Below the pieces are notes generated by a model that made no database searches, was not told the DNA's origin, and saw only the letters and a program-made list of their open reading frames with translations. From Candidatus Cloacimonadota bacterium (GTDB lineage: Bacteria; Muiribacteriota; UBA6191), in NCBI GenBank assembly GCA_002402105.1, contig NVVD01000001.1, positions 447,833 to 489,885 of the forward strand: a DNA stretch of 42,053 bases, in the 5' to 3' direction. Both the position numbers and the translations under genes were made by a program. Below are positions 24,306 to 32,617 of the stretch, piece after piece (the first letter of the stretch is position 1; each line of letters begins with the position of its first letter).

Positions 24306-24947
24306 TTAATAAGAACCATAATTAGATTGTTTCTTTTTCTTCTTTCTTTTTTTTCTTTTCTTTTTCATTTCACTAGGTTCTATAGAAATGCTTAAATGAT
24401 TGATTCCATTTTTTAAATCAACTTCTCTTGAGATTTGTTTTTTTAATTCAGGAGACCAAATATTTAAAGTATGTATGCCTGGCTTAAGGTTTTTTAAGGT
24501 GAATTTTCCGCCAAAATTACTTTTAGCAAAGAACTCTGTATCAACAATTATGATATAAGCTGACATCCAAGGATGAATTTCACAACCAATAGGATAGACT
24601 CCACTCTTTTCAAAAACAACTGGGTGTCCACTACCTTTATATTGGCCTAAATCGAGTTTTTTAACTTTATTATATGAAAATATATTATGAAATATTGGGT
24701 CTTCGTTAGGAAACCATACCTCAGTATTAACAGGAGCTGCCATTACTTTAGGGAAAAACTCTTTTCCACGTTGAAGCATTTTTTCGATGCGGGGTTTTCT
24801 TTTGGCTTTATGTCCAGCTATTTCAATCCATAAAACAGCGTTTTTAATAGGAGTTTTACCGTTTACGATATTTCCTAAAACATTAATTCCAGCACTTAGG
24901 CTTGAGATAAATAGTGATAATATTGATATATATTGAATTAATTTCAT
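24306..24947 (-). CDS. Exported cupredoxin-like protein with basic tail
   Basis: A 213-residue protein with a signal peptide (1-19), an N-terminal strand region, and a plastocyanin-like copper site made of H87 (IFHNIF), C122, H125 and M128 (GCEIHPWM). A small beta-sandwich (about 145-190, GGKFTLKNLKPG) resembles carboxypeptidase regulatory-like repeats. The C-terminus is strongly basic (KKKRKKRKKKKK). The family is the secreted cupredoxin-plus-regulatory-domain type found in several Gram-negative phyla, with no settled function. GGGAA lies before the ATG, and a possible TTAGAT-18-TATACT promoter is upstream (TATACT at 24978-24983). It leads an operon with its paralogue and an adenylate cyclase. 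Confidence 0.8.
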   Translation of the reverse strand: MKLIQYISILSLFISSLSAGINVLGNIVNGKTPIKNAVLWIEIAGHKAKRKPRIEKMLQRGKEFFPKVMAAPVNTEVWFPNEDPIFHNIFSYNKVKKLDLGQYKGSGHPVVFEKSGVYPIGCEIHPWMSAYIIIVDTEFFAKSNFGGKFTLKNLKPGIHTLNIWSPELKKQISREVDLKNGINHLSISIEPSEMKKKRKKRKKKKKQSNYGSY

Positions 24948-25054
24948 TTTTTCCCATTTTTAAATTTAATTAAAAATAGTATACATATATTTTTATTAAT
25001 AATCTAAGGAGAGAATCATCATTTTTATTTATTATCTTAAATATTTTATCTCAA

Positions 25055-25112
25055 TAAACTAAAAGCCCCTTTATTTACAAGTGATTTGTAAGATAAAGGG
25101 GCTTTTAGTTTA
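25055..25112. terminator. Long hairpin, probable terminator
   Basis: Inverted repeat with about 20 perfectly paired bases (25055-25074 with 25093-25112) extended inward with one bulge to a 5-base loop. The core AAAGCCCC/GGGGCTTT is flanked by A and T runs on either side. It lies 70 bp after the stop of the basic repeat gene and likely ends its transcript; it may also work in the other direction. Confidence 0.75.
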
Positions 25113-25133
25113 TTATAGCCAAATGTAAATGGT
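25112..25133 (-). repeat. Short interspersed intergenic motif, copy C
   Basis: Reads ACCATTTACATTTGGCTATAAT on the minus strand. It abuts the long hairpin at 25055-25112. It matches 18 of 21 aligned positions of the copy at 5746-5766 and a 17-base run of the copy at 7098-7116. Confidence 0.4.
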
Positions 25134-25181
25134 CTTGTTTTGGGTATATAAAGATGTTTAAAGATTTATTCTTATACTATT

Positions 25182-25853
25182 TTATCGTCCCCAAAGCTTT
25201 TTTCTCCAGTTACCTCTTTTTTCTTTTTTTTCTTCTTTACTAAGTGTTCTAAAGGCTTCTTTTTTAGATTTTCTTTCTTCTTTAGACATAGATTTCCATG
25301 AGTCTTTTTTAGCTTTCATTTTTGAATAAGCTTCAGGGTTTGTGGTTTTTAATTGCTCCATGCGTTTTTGTCTTTTTTCTTTGTTGTAACCTTTAAGTGC
25401 AGACTTTGCTTCTGGGTGGGCCTTAAACCATGCTTTTTTCTTTTGGTTTCTATCCTTTGGAGATAGGTTTTGCCATGTAACTTTATCTTTTTGAAATTGA
25501 GCATATAAGTCAGGGTGAGTAGACTTTAATGCTTCAATTCGTGGGCTTCGACCTTGTCCCATTGCTGCTTGTAAGCTAGGTATAGTTTTTCTATACTCTT
25601 TCATTTTTTTTCTTTTATCAGATTTAGAGAGCCCTTTTAGAGTTTGTTTGTAGGCTTTCATTTTTTCTGCTGCTTCTGGGTTGGCACTTTTCCACTCTTT
25701 TCTTGCTTGTTTTCTAGCGTGTTTTTTGCCCTCACCTTTTACTTTGTTTTTGAACTTATTTTTAAAGCCCCCCCAATTACCAGAGGCTTCTGATGTTGTA
25801 GAGATACCAAAACAAAATACTGTACATAGTGCTAATGATTTTAAAATTTTCAT
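25182..25853 (-). CDS. Secreted, highly basic repetitive protein
   Basis: A 223-residue protein with a signal peptide (about 1-23, cleavage after SEA) and a mature part very rich in Lys and Arg. It contains about four degenerate units of 40-45 residues with the theme NPEA..KMK...W..LSK.ER..KK, for example at 57, 113, 149 and 173. The alternation of W and LS-ER recalls DUF3106-type periplasmic helical proteins, but I cannot assign it firmly. AAAAGGA lies 7 bases before the ATG. It stands alone, with a long hairpin behind it. It could bind nucleic acid, acidic polymer or the cell wall (inference). Confidence 0.65.
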   Translation of the reverse strand: MKILKSLALCTVFCFGISTTSEASGNWGGFKNKFKNKVKGEGKKHARKQARKEWKSANPEAAEKMKAYKQTLKGLSKSDKRKKMKEYRKTIPSLQAAMGQGRSPRIEALKSTHPDLYAQFQKDKVTWQNLSPKDRNQKKKAWFKAHPEAKSALKGYNKEKRQKRMEQLKTTNPEAYSKMKAKKDSWKSMSKEERKSKKEAFRTLSKEEKKEKRGNWRKKLWGR

Positions 25854-25921
25854 GGTAGATTCCTTTTACTTAATGAAGTGTTATATTAATTTAGATGTTT
25901 GATGAAGTTAAATGGTTACAT

Positions 25922-26560
25922 TTATTTTTTTTCAAAAATGTATGCAGCTATTTTATACTCATATTGCAAATCTAACAAATTTTCACATTTATTTCCAAAA
26001 AAGTGGGTCATTAATTTTCTAGCTTCTGAAATGTTTTCAAAATCAAATGAGCTTTTTATTAAATGAAAACTAAATCCAAGGCTTTTATAAAATTCAGGGT
26101 CTGCTGTAATATCATCATTCATGTATGAGCAAAACTTATCATGACCATAGTTATTAATAATAATAAATTTACCATTAGGTTTTAATGCTCTAATAGCTTC
26201 TTTAATGCCTAAGTTTTCTCTTGGGTGACCATTTAAAAAGTAGGCCCATGTACTATAAATAGCATCAAAATAATTAGAATGAAAGGGTAAGTCTTGAGCT
26301 CCACCTTTTAACCAAATAAGATTTTTATTATAGTCTGCCATTCCTTCGCTTGGTTCCATGGCGTAGATTGTTTTTGTTGAAGAATTTAAATGTTGAGCTG
26401 TATATCCATTACCTGCACCAATATCTAAAATTTTACCTTGTGGTAAGTTCTTTTTTAAAAACTCAAGAACTTTACCAGATTTATCCATACATCTTCGTTC
26501 GATTTCAAAAAGATCTTTTTCTTCTGACCCATAAAATGGAATTATATTTTCTTTTTTCAT
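25922..26560 (-). CDS. SAM-dependent methyltransferase (Methyltransf_11 type)
   Basis: A 212-residue class I methyltransferase. Motif I is ILDIGAGNGYT (near residues 43-53), the acidic motif II MEPSEGM follows, and motif IV is DAIYSTWAYF. The substrate is unknown. I start it at the ATG at 26560, which overlaps the stop of the exonuclease III gene by one base (TAATG); an in-frame upstream start at 26590 would overlap that gene by 31 bp. It is the third gene of a pseudokinase-FGE, xth, methyltransferase unit. Confidence 0.8.
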   Translation of the reverse strand: MKKENIIPFYGSEEKDLFEIERRCMDKSGKVLEFLKKNLPQGKILDIGAGNGYTAQHLNSSTKTIYAMEPSEGMADYNKNLIWLKGGAQDLPFHSNYFDAIYSTWAYFLNGHPRENLGIKEAIRALKPNGKFIIINNYGHDKFCSYMNDDITADPEFYKSLGFSFHLIKSSFDFENISEARKLMTHFFGNKCENLLDLQYEYKIAAYIFEKK

Positions 26561-27318
26561 TAGAAGGATAACTCCACACCAACAGGACAATGATCAGAGC
26601 CCATAATATCATTTTGAATAAATGCAGACTTAACATTTGAGATCATATTTTCACTAACAAAATGATAGTCAAGTCTCCATCCTACGTTTTTTGTTCTTGC
26701 TCCCATACGATAAGACCACCATGAATATTTAACTTCATCAGGGTGAAAATGTCGCCAAGTATCAATAAAACCAAAGTCACAAAATTTATCCATCCAAGCT
26801 CTTTCAATTGGCAAAAAACCAGATCGTTTAGCATTGGGTTTAGGGTGGGTTAAATCTATTTCATTATGTGCTGTATTATAATCCCCACAAATGAGTACTT
26901 TCTTATCTTTTAGTTTGTCTAGCTCAACTAATAATTGATTATAAAAGTCCATTTTATATTGTAATCTTATATCGTCTTTAGTGCCATTAGGAAAATAAAT
27001 GTTAATTAAAACAAAGTCGTTTAGGTCTGCAATTAAAATTCGACCTTCATTGTTAAACCTTTCATCACTAAAACCTGTTTTATAGTTTTTGATTTCATTT
27101 TTAGAATAAATAGCAACCCCACTATATCCTTTTTTTTCAGCACTACACCAAATGCTATGATAACCTTTTGGTTTTAATACCTCTTCACTGAGTTGATCTA
27201 TATTTGCTTTGGTTTCTTGTAGACAAACATAATCAGCATCCTCATTTTGTAAATAATCTAAAAACCCTTTTTTTTCAATGGCACGAATACCATTAACATT
27301 AAACGAGATGACTTTCAT
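26560..27318 (-). CDS. xth: Exodeoxyribonuclease III
   Basis: A 252-residue AP endonuclease/3'-5' exonuclease of the ExoIII family used in base-excision repair. Visible motifs are SFNVNGIRA (5-13), LQETKA with the metal-binding E35, CGDYNTAH, WRLDYHFVS and GSDHCPV (240-246) with the catalytic D242/H243 pair. The length is normal for the family. The gene starts 20 bp after the pseudokinase-FGE gene and overlaps the methyltransferase gene by one base. Confidence 0.93.
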   Translation of the reverse strand: MKVISFNVNGIRAIEKKGFLDYLQNEDADYVCLQETKANIDQLSEEVLKPKGYHSIWCSAEKKGYSGVAIYSKNEIKNYKTGFSDERFNNEGRILIADLNDFVLINIYFPNGTKDDIRLQYKMDFYNQLLVELDKLKDKKVLICGDYNTAHNEIDLTHPKPNAKRSGFLPIERAWMDKFCDFGFIDTWRHFHPDEVKYSWWSYRMGARTKNVGWRLDYHFVSENMISNVKSAFIQNDIMGSDHCPVGVELSF

Positions 27319-27338
27319 TGTTTTCCTTTGATTGAAGT

Positions 27339-29147
27339 TTATTTTGCGCCTTTAGCACATCTAAAACCAGTGCCTTCTTGGGCACTTTTTGGTGAAGAAG
27401 TTTCTCTAAAGATAGAAAACTCAGGAGTATCTTCCCAAGAGCCACCTCTTTGAACCTTTTTTGTACCTTCACTTGGTCCTTTAGGATCTTTTTTCTCAGA
27501 TTTTGCGTAATATTCTGGGTCATACCAGTCTGCTACCCACTCTCTAACTCCACCTAAGAGATTATAAACTCCTTCAGGAGTTTTACCTTCTTCAAAAAAG
27601 TCGACTTCATATAAAGTATTTCCTTTGGCCCATTCTCCATCAAATTGAGCGACATTAGGGTCTGGTTCAATGTTACCCCATGGATATTGACGACCTTCTT
27701 GTCCTCTTGCAGCAAACTCCCATTCGGCTTCTGTTGGTAGGCGTTTAGCAACAAAAAGACAATAGTCATGAGCTTGTTGCCATTTGATATTGATGACAGG
27801 TTGAGATCTAATTTTTTTATTAAAAGAGCTTTTAGTCCAAAGGTTAAACCTTTTGATAGGGTTTTTAGGAGCAGAGCCTTTTTTAAAGACTACAAACTTT
27901 TTATATTGCTCATTTGTTATTTCAAATTGGTCTATATAAAATGGACTTAACTTTACTTCATGAGCAGGTTGGCTATCATCTTCTCCATAGTCAGACCCCA
28001 TTGTAAACTTTGGCTTACTAAAAGCAATCATACCTTCTATTTTATCTAACTTTTTAATAATATCGGAGATTTTTTCTATTGGTTTTTTAGCTTTCTTTCT
28101 AGAAGACTTTTTAGGTCTACGCTTCTTTTTAGACTTAGAGTTTGGAACTTTCACCATAATTCTTTTTCTTTTAACAGTCTTTTTACTTGTAGAAAAGTAG
28201 AAGTATCCTCCACCACCTAAGCCCGCTATAAAAAATAATATAATTAAGATTGGTATAAGTTTTCCGCCAGAGCTTTTACTTTTTTTACCTCCAAGAGCTT
28301 TTACTTTAATTAACTTTTGAAGAGATTTTATAAAAACTTGAAAGTTTTGTTGTCTTTTACCAGGTGCTTTATTGATGCTTTTTAAAAGAAGTTTATTAAT
28401 TTTTGAAGCAATGACATTCAAACCAAGACAAGTTTTACTTAGATGTTGTTCTTCTTGATTTTTTCCTATAAATGGGGGTTGTCCCTCTAAGTATTCATGT
28501 AATAAGCAACCAACGGCATAAATATCTGTAGAAATAGAGGTTTCTCCTCCATCAAATAACTCTGGTGCCATGTACTTTTGTTTATTAAGGTTTATTTCAG
28601 ATAACTCTTCTCTTTCTGATTTTCCAAAAAGTAAAAAATCCCATACGGTGACACTATAATTTTTACTAACTGATATACAATTAGAAGAAAGGTTACCATG
28701 AACAATGCCTTTTTCACTTAAAGCTAAAAGAGCTGAACATATATCTTTTATAATTGCCATTGCTCGATTTGGCTCAAATTGACCATGCTCTTCTTTTTGC
28801 ATGGCTTCTTTAGAGGAAATAAAATTCTTTTTCTTGAAGACTAGTATAGGGTATACACCAGAGGTACCAGTGATATCTGATCGTAGAAGCTCAATAGCTT
28901 GTGGCAGATGAGGGTTGTCAATTTCAATGTATTGAAAAAACTGGTCTTCCATGCTAGCAAAATGTGAGTCATCTTTTATTTTGTAATTAAACAAAATTTT
29001 TAAAACAACGGGGTTTCCACCATTAATTGGTTCAGCGGTATACAATCCACCTTTGCAGACAGCTCGAATCTCTTCGATGATTAAGTATTTATCTCCAATG
29101 ATAGAGACATGAGGTTCAATATTTGGGTGTAAATTTTTTTCTGACAT
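27339..29147 (-). CDS. Pseudokinase-TM-FGE-sulfatase domain fusion protein
   Basis: A 602-residue membrane protein. Residues 20-280 have the Ser/Thr protein kinase fold, with the lysine K50 (VVLKIL), APE (194-196) and the D-I-Y-A-x-G segment (208-213). The Gly-rich loop is altered, HRD is H150-G-N and DFG is D170-F-L, so catalysis is unlikely. A TM segment (298-318) and a Lys/Arg-rich linker precede a formylglycine-generating-enzyme-like domain (371-600: FTMGSDYGED, ITNEQY, LPTEAEWEFAARG, RGGSWED, GFRCAK). The redox Cys pair of true FGE is not present, so this is probably a binding domain outside the cell. It leads an operon with xth. Confidence 0.85.
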   Translation of the reverse strand: MSEKNLHPNIEPHVSIIGDKYLIIEEIRAVCKGGLYTAEPINGGNPVVLKILFNYKIKDDSHFASMEDQFFQYIEIDNPHLPQAIELLRSDITGTSGVYPILVFKKKNFISSKEAMQKEEHGQFEPNRAMAIIKDICSALLALSEKGIVHGNLSSNCISVSKNYSVTVWDFLLFGKSEREELSEINLNKQKYMAPELFDGGETSISTDIYAVGCLLHEYLEGQPPFIGKNQEEQHLSKTCLGLNVIASKINKLLLKSINKAPGKRQQNFQVFIKSLQKLIKVKALGGKKSKSSGGKLIPILIILFFIAGLGGGGYFYFSTSKKTVKRKRIMVKVPNSKSKKKRRPKKSSRKKAKKPIEKISDIIKKLDKIEGMIAFSKPKFTMGSDYGEDDSQPAHEVKLSPFYIDQFEITNEQYKKFVVFKKGSAPKNPIKRFNLWTKSSFNKKIRSQPVINIKWQQAHDYCLFVAKRLPTEAEWEFAARGQEGRQYPWGNIEPDPNVAQFDGEWAKGNTLYEVDFFEEGKTPEGVYNLLGGVREWVADWYDPEYYAKSEKKDPKGPSEGTKKVQRGGSWEDTPEFSIFRETSSPKSAQEGTGFRCAKGAK

Positions 29148-29410
29148 ATGGTTTTCATCGGTAATTTTTATATTATTTCATACGAAAAAGTAATGCTTAT
29201 AAATTTACAATGAAAGAGTATTTTTTACAAAAAATAACAAAATTGATTTTAATTTGGCAATAAAAAACTTAAACAAACAAAAAGAAACAAATTTAATTAA
29301 GTTTTTTGGCTTGTACCGTCGATATCTAAACTAGGTAGTTATCTATCTAAATAAAATGCTCACTTAATAAAAAATAAAAATAGAGCAAAATAGTCAGTTA
29401 AAAAATAGTT

Positions 29411-29430
29411 ACAATAAATGGATTTATTGT
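29411..29430. promoter_or_regulatory. Palindrome just before the EF-hand gene's ribosome-binding site
   Basis: ACAATAAAT and ATTTATTGT flank a central GG (29411-29430), giving a symmetric 9-bp arm element 5 bases before the AGGGG site at 29436. It could be a repressor operator or a short RNA hairpin that controls access to the start. The rest of the 29148-29443 gap is AT-rich with nothing else I can name. Confidence 0.45.
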
Positions 29431-29443
29431 TTTAGGGGTTCAC

Positions 29444-30481
29444 ATGGAAGTTATATCCTCGACGCAGTCATTTTCTGCGCATTTTCAAGTTAAAGTCAGT
29501 CAGTCGACTCATTCATCAATACAAAATAATCAAAACTCTCAAGTTAAAGAAGAAAGTTTTGAAGCAAGCTCTTTTAGTTTTACTAAATATGATTCAAGTC
29601 GTTTAAGCAAAGAAGATATTCAAGATTTTTTTGATAAAAGCGACCTTCAGCTTTTAAATAAGTCTCTAAAAAAGTATTCCGAAGAAGTAGCAAGTAAAGA
29701 TGCAATTGATGCAAAATCTTTAAAGTTTCTTCATAATAATATGAACTCTCAAAGTGAAAATAAAATGAGGCAGTTGTTAAAAGGTATGCAACAAGCAGAA
29801 GACTTAGAGCAAATTCTTTTTGGCAAGAAACCTCAAAATAAACAAGTTAACTCCTTACAAGAGCAATTAGATTTTAAATTTGAAATGTCTTTTCAATTAA
29901 ATACAGGTAAAATTGAAAAAAGTTCACAAGAAAACGAGTTATCAATAGATGTAAGGGGAAGGTTTGATCAAGTAAGTAACACCGTATTAAGGCGTAGAAG
30001 GGAAGCGGACCCTCTAGTTTTTGACTTAAATGGAGATGGTATCGATACTACAGGAATTGAAAATGGAGTTAGTTTTGATATTGATGGAGATGGAAAGCTT
30101 GATCAAACTTCCTTTGTATCTAAAGATGATTTTGTATTAGCTTTAGACAAAAATAATAATGGTATTATAGATAGTGGAAAAGAACTATTTGGTGATGCTA
30201 ACGGACATAAAGATGGCATCGAAGAGCTAAAAGACTATGATAGTAATAATGATGGTCTAATAAATAATAAAGATGAAAAGTTTGATGAATTAAGATTATT
30301 TAATAAAACTCACGGGGCAATTAGCCTAGATCAAGCAGGTATTTCAGAAATCAATCTAAAGAGGATAGATTCTAAAGGTTTTACTAATCATGGAGATAGA
30401 TACTCAGGAGCTTTAGATTTTACTAAAGATGGAGAAAGTAGACAAGCTAAAGATATTTACTTTAACTTTAGAAATAGATAA
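29444..30481 (+). CDS. Calcium-binding EF-hand-loop protein (haemolysin-type calcium-binding-like)
   Basis: A 345-residue protein without a Sec signal. Residues 1-50 are rich in Ser, Gln and Asn, 50-130 helical. From about 188 there is the block DPLVFDLNGDGI followed by calcium-loop-like sequences: DLNGDGIDTTG (194), DIDGDGKLDQ (212), DKNNNGIIDSGKELFGD (235) and DSNNDGLINNKDE (266). The same order occurs at the ends of large RTX/type I-secreted proteins, but here there are no GGxGxD repeats and no transporter nearby. Location is therefore uncertain; export without a classical signal is possible. AGGGG precedes the ATG. It is convergent with the PfkB gene 2 bp away. Confidence 0.75.
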   Translation: MEVISSTQSFSAHFQVKVSQSTHSSIQNNQNSQVKEESFEASSFSFTKYDSSRLSKEDIQDFFDKSDLQLLNKSLKKYSEEVASKDAIDAKSLKFLHNNMNSQSENKMRQLLKGMQQAEDLEQILFGKKPQNKQVNSLQEQLDFKFEMSFQLNTGKIEKSSQENELSIDVRGRFDQVSNTVLRRRREADPLVFDLNGDGIDTTGIENGVSFDIDGDGKLDQTSFVSKDDFVLALDKNNNGIIDSGKELFGDANGHKDGIEELKDYDSNNDGLINNKDEKFDELRLFNKTHGAISLDQAGISEINLKRIDSKGFTNHGDRYSGALDFTKDGESRQAKDIYFNFRNR

Positions 30482-30483
30482 AG

Positions 30484-31434
30484 TTATGAAATAAAGTTTT
30501 GTTCAAATTCATAAAAACTAAGTTGATGAGTTTTAATTAAGTTAGTTTTCAGGTGAAAATCTTTAGGAAACATATTTTTATCTCTAGTACCTAAGAACTG
30601 AGTACTTAAAGCTCCTGTGACTGAAGCTAATTTCATAGACTCAATAATATTTTTATTTTGTGGATAAAAGTAGGCAAAAGTAGCGTGATAAACATCTCCA
30701 GCACCAGTTGTATCTTTTAAGTCAATATCTGTATAGGCTTCAATATGGGTAACTTGGTCTTTTTGAATCCAAAATGAGCCTTTAGAGCCAAAAGTAATGA
30801 TAAACTCTCCTTGTATTTTGTTTTGTAGCTCATGAAAGCTTTCTAATTTATTTTTATTAGAGTCAATATCTAAAATAGTTTCTGATGCAATAAAAAAGTC
30901 AGAACAGCTCATCATTTTTTGTAGGCTGGGTCTTTGTCTTTCTGCATCGTAGATTAATAGAGTGTCAGGATGTTTAACATTTAAAACTTCATTTAGGAGA
31001 CAAACACTTATTTCGGGGTCTAATATTAATACTTTAGTATTTTTAATTTGCTCCATTGGGACAGGGTTTATAAGCTTTACATTGCGTTTTTCATAGTAAA
31101 TGGTGCGTTCACCAGAACCATCTTTAATTACTATTATGGCTTTTGGAGTTTCAAAATCTATATGTTGCTTTATAAACTTAGTTTCTACTCCAAACTGTTC
31201 AAGTTCATCAATTAAAAAAGCTCCAGAAGAGTCATAACCAAGTAAACCAGAATATAGAGATTTTCCGCCCAACATAGAAACTATGACAGAAGTAGTGGCT
31301 GCTTGGCCTCCACCAGAAAACTTTTTTTCAATGATACAGGTTTTATTATTGTTTTTACTTTGATTTGGGATCAATAACATCTCATCAATACAACATTTAC
31401 CAACAGATATAAGATCGTATTTAAACTTTGACAT
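30484..31434 (-). CDS. PfkB/ribokinase family sugar kinase
   Basis: A 316-residue ATP-dependent carbohydrate kinase. The N-terminal signature GGGQAATTS is at 41-49 and the C-terminal DTTGAGDVYHATF at 241-253, with D247 as the catalytic base. The spacing is closest to the sugar-kinase branch of the family (fructose, ribose or sulfofructose kinases) and not to nucleoside kinases, but the substrate cannot be fixed. It is the last gene of a unit with a lipoprotein and a candidate outer-membrane protein (9-bp gap upstream), an unusual pairing. Confidence 0.87.
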   Translation of the reverse strand: MSKFKYDLISVGKCCIDEMLLIPNQSKNNNKTCIIEKKFSGGGQAATTSVIVSMLGGKSLYSGLLGYDSSGAFLIDELEQFGVETKFIKQHIDFETPKAIIVIKDGSGERTIYYEKRNVKLINPVPMEQIKNTKVLILDPEISVCLLNEVLNVKHPDTLLIYDAERQRPSLQKMMSCSDFFIASETILDIDSNKNKLESFHELQNKIQGEFIITFGSKGSFWIQKDQVTHIEAYTDIDLKDTTGAGDVYHATFAYFYPQNKNIIESMKLASVTGALSTQFLGTRDKNMFPKDFHLKTNLIKTHQLSFYEFEQNFIS

Positions 31435-31443
31435 ATTTTAACC

Positions 31444-32613
31444 TTAAAAGTTTACTTCTAAATGTATTCCAGCTAGTATTTGAAGTATTTCATCTTCTTG
31501 TGTTGGTAATGCATCTTTTAGATAAATACCTAATTCTTCGGATGCAAAATAGATATATTGATTTAAATTAATTGTTAATACTAAGTCACGTGTGTTTTTC
31601 CATTGAGGTGAAAACTCTTTAATTGAAACTTGTTTACGATGGTTGGCATTAATAAATAATAAAGAGAGATTTTTATTTATATATTCTAGTTGTTCAACTT
31701 TTGGTAGGCGAATCATACGAAAAATAACTTTAATTTCGTTAGAGTTTTGTATTACTTTTTTTTGTTTGAATAAACGAGAGTCATATAAAACTTTTGAATC
31801 ATCAACACGTAATGCTTGGTAAATAAAGTTAACTAGTCTTTTATTTTTTTTAAGAGTAAAAACTTCTTTTTCGGGTTCATCAATGATGATTTCTTTATTA
31901 AACATTGTAGCTTCCCAGGAGGTAGGCTTATTTGGGGCACGTTTTTTAGAAGGTAAATAATTACTAGGAAAAATAGTGAATTTTCCTTGTTCATCAACCC
32001 CGAGTCGATTTAAGTTTTTGATGAATAAATCTTTATTTTCTAATGGATGTACTTTTTTAAGTATCAAATCGTCTAAAGTATCTAAAAAGTTAGATACACT
32101 TTGGGTTTTTAAATCTTCATAAGAGTGAGATTGCTCTAAATAACGAGTAGCTAAAGCAGCTTCTTTGTAATTTTTTAAAGTAATAGACTGATCTTTTGAA
32201 CTAGCTGTACCAATCGCAACATCATAAACATCACTAGATGCAGAAACTTCATAAACTCGTATTCGTAGGGCTTCTTTTGGAAACTCTCCTTCAAAAATAA
32301 ATTCAAAATTACCTTCATTGTTTCTTTTTTGAAAACTTCGTCTTTGTAAAATTAGGCCTTTATCTGTCATTAATGCCATATCAACCCCAATAGAAGCAGT
32401 ATTGATATTTGAATTAGAAACAGAGGTACTTTTTGAGATTGATTGTAGTCTTACAGAAGTATCTGTAACAACTCCACGAATAACGCTAAAGCCATTTACA
32501 CTAGGGCTTATTAAAGTATCTTGAATACCTGTATCACTACAACCGATTAATAAGACAAAGGCAAAAAATATACTTAAAACATTAAAAATTATATTAGATT
32601 CTTTTTTTTTCAT
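31444..32613 (-). CDS. Lipoprotein of unknown function
   Basis: A 389-residue protein with a clear type II signal: basic start, hydrophobic core and lipobox L22-I-G-C25. The mature part has no motif I recognise. It begins with a Ser/Thr-rich beta-like region (VIRGVVTDTSVRLQSIS) followed by mixed segments, with a Lys-rich middle and a beta-like C-terminus. It is 4 bp after a candidate outer-membrane protein gene and 9 bp before the PfkB gene, so the lipoprotein and the outer-membrane protein may form an envelope complex (inference). Confidence 0.65.
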   Translation of the reverse strand: MKKKESNIIFNVLSIFFAFVLLIGCSDTGIQDTLISPSVNGFSVIRGVVTDTSVRLQSISKSTSVSNSNINTASIGVDMALMTDKGLILQRRSFQKRNNEGNFEFIFEGEFPKEALRIRVYEVSASSDVYDVAIGTASSKDQSITLKNYKEAALATRYLEQSHSYEDLKTQSVSNFLDTLDDLILKKVHPLENKDLFIKNLNRLGVDEQGKFTIFPSNYLPSKKRAPNKPTSWEATMFNKEIIIDEPEKEVFTLKKNKRLVNFIYQALRVDDSKVLYDSRLFKQKKVIQNSNEIKVIFRMIRLPKVEQLEYINKNLSLLFINANHRKQVSIKEFSPQWKNTRDLVLTINLNQYIYFASEELGIYLKDALPTQEDEILQILAGIHLEVNF

Positions 32614-32617
32614 GATT

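Noticed and set aside
29018-29147. Active Ser/Thr kinase
   Set aside because: The HRD aspartate, the DFG glycine and the Gly-rich loop are all altered, so I call a pseudokinase.
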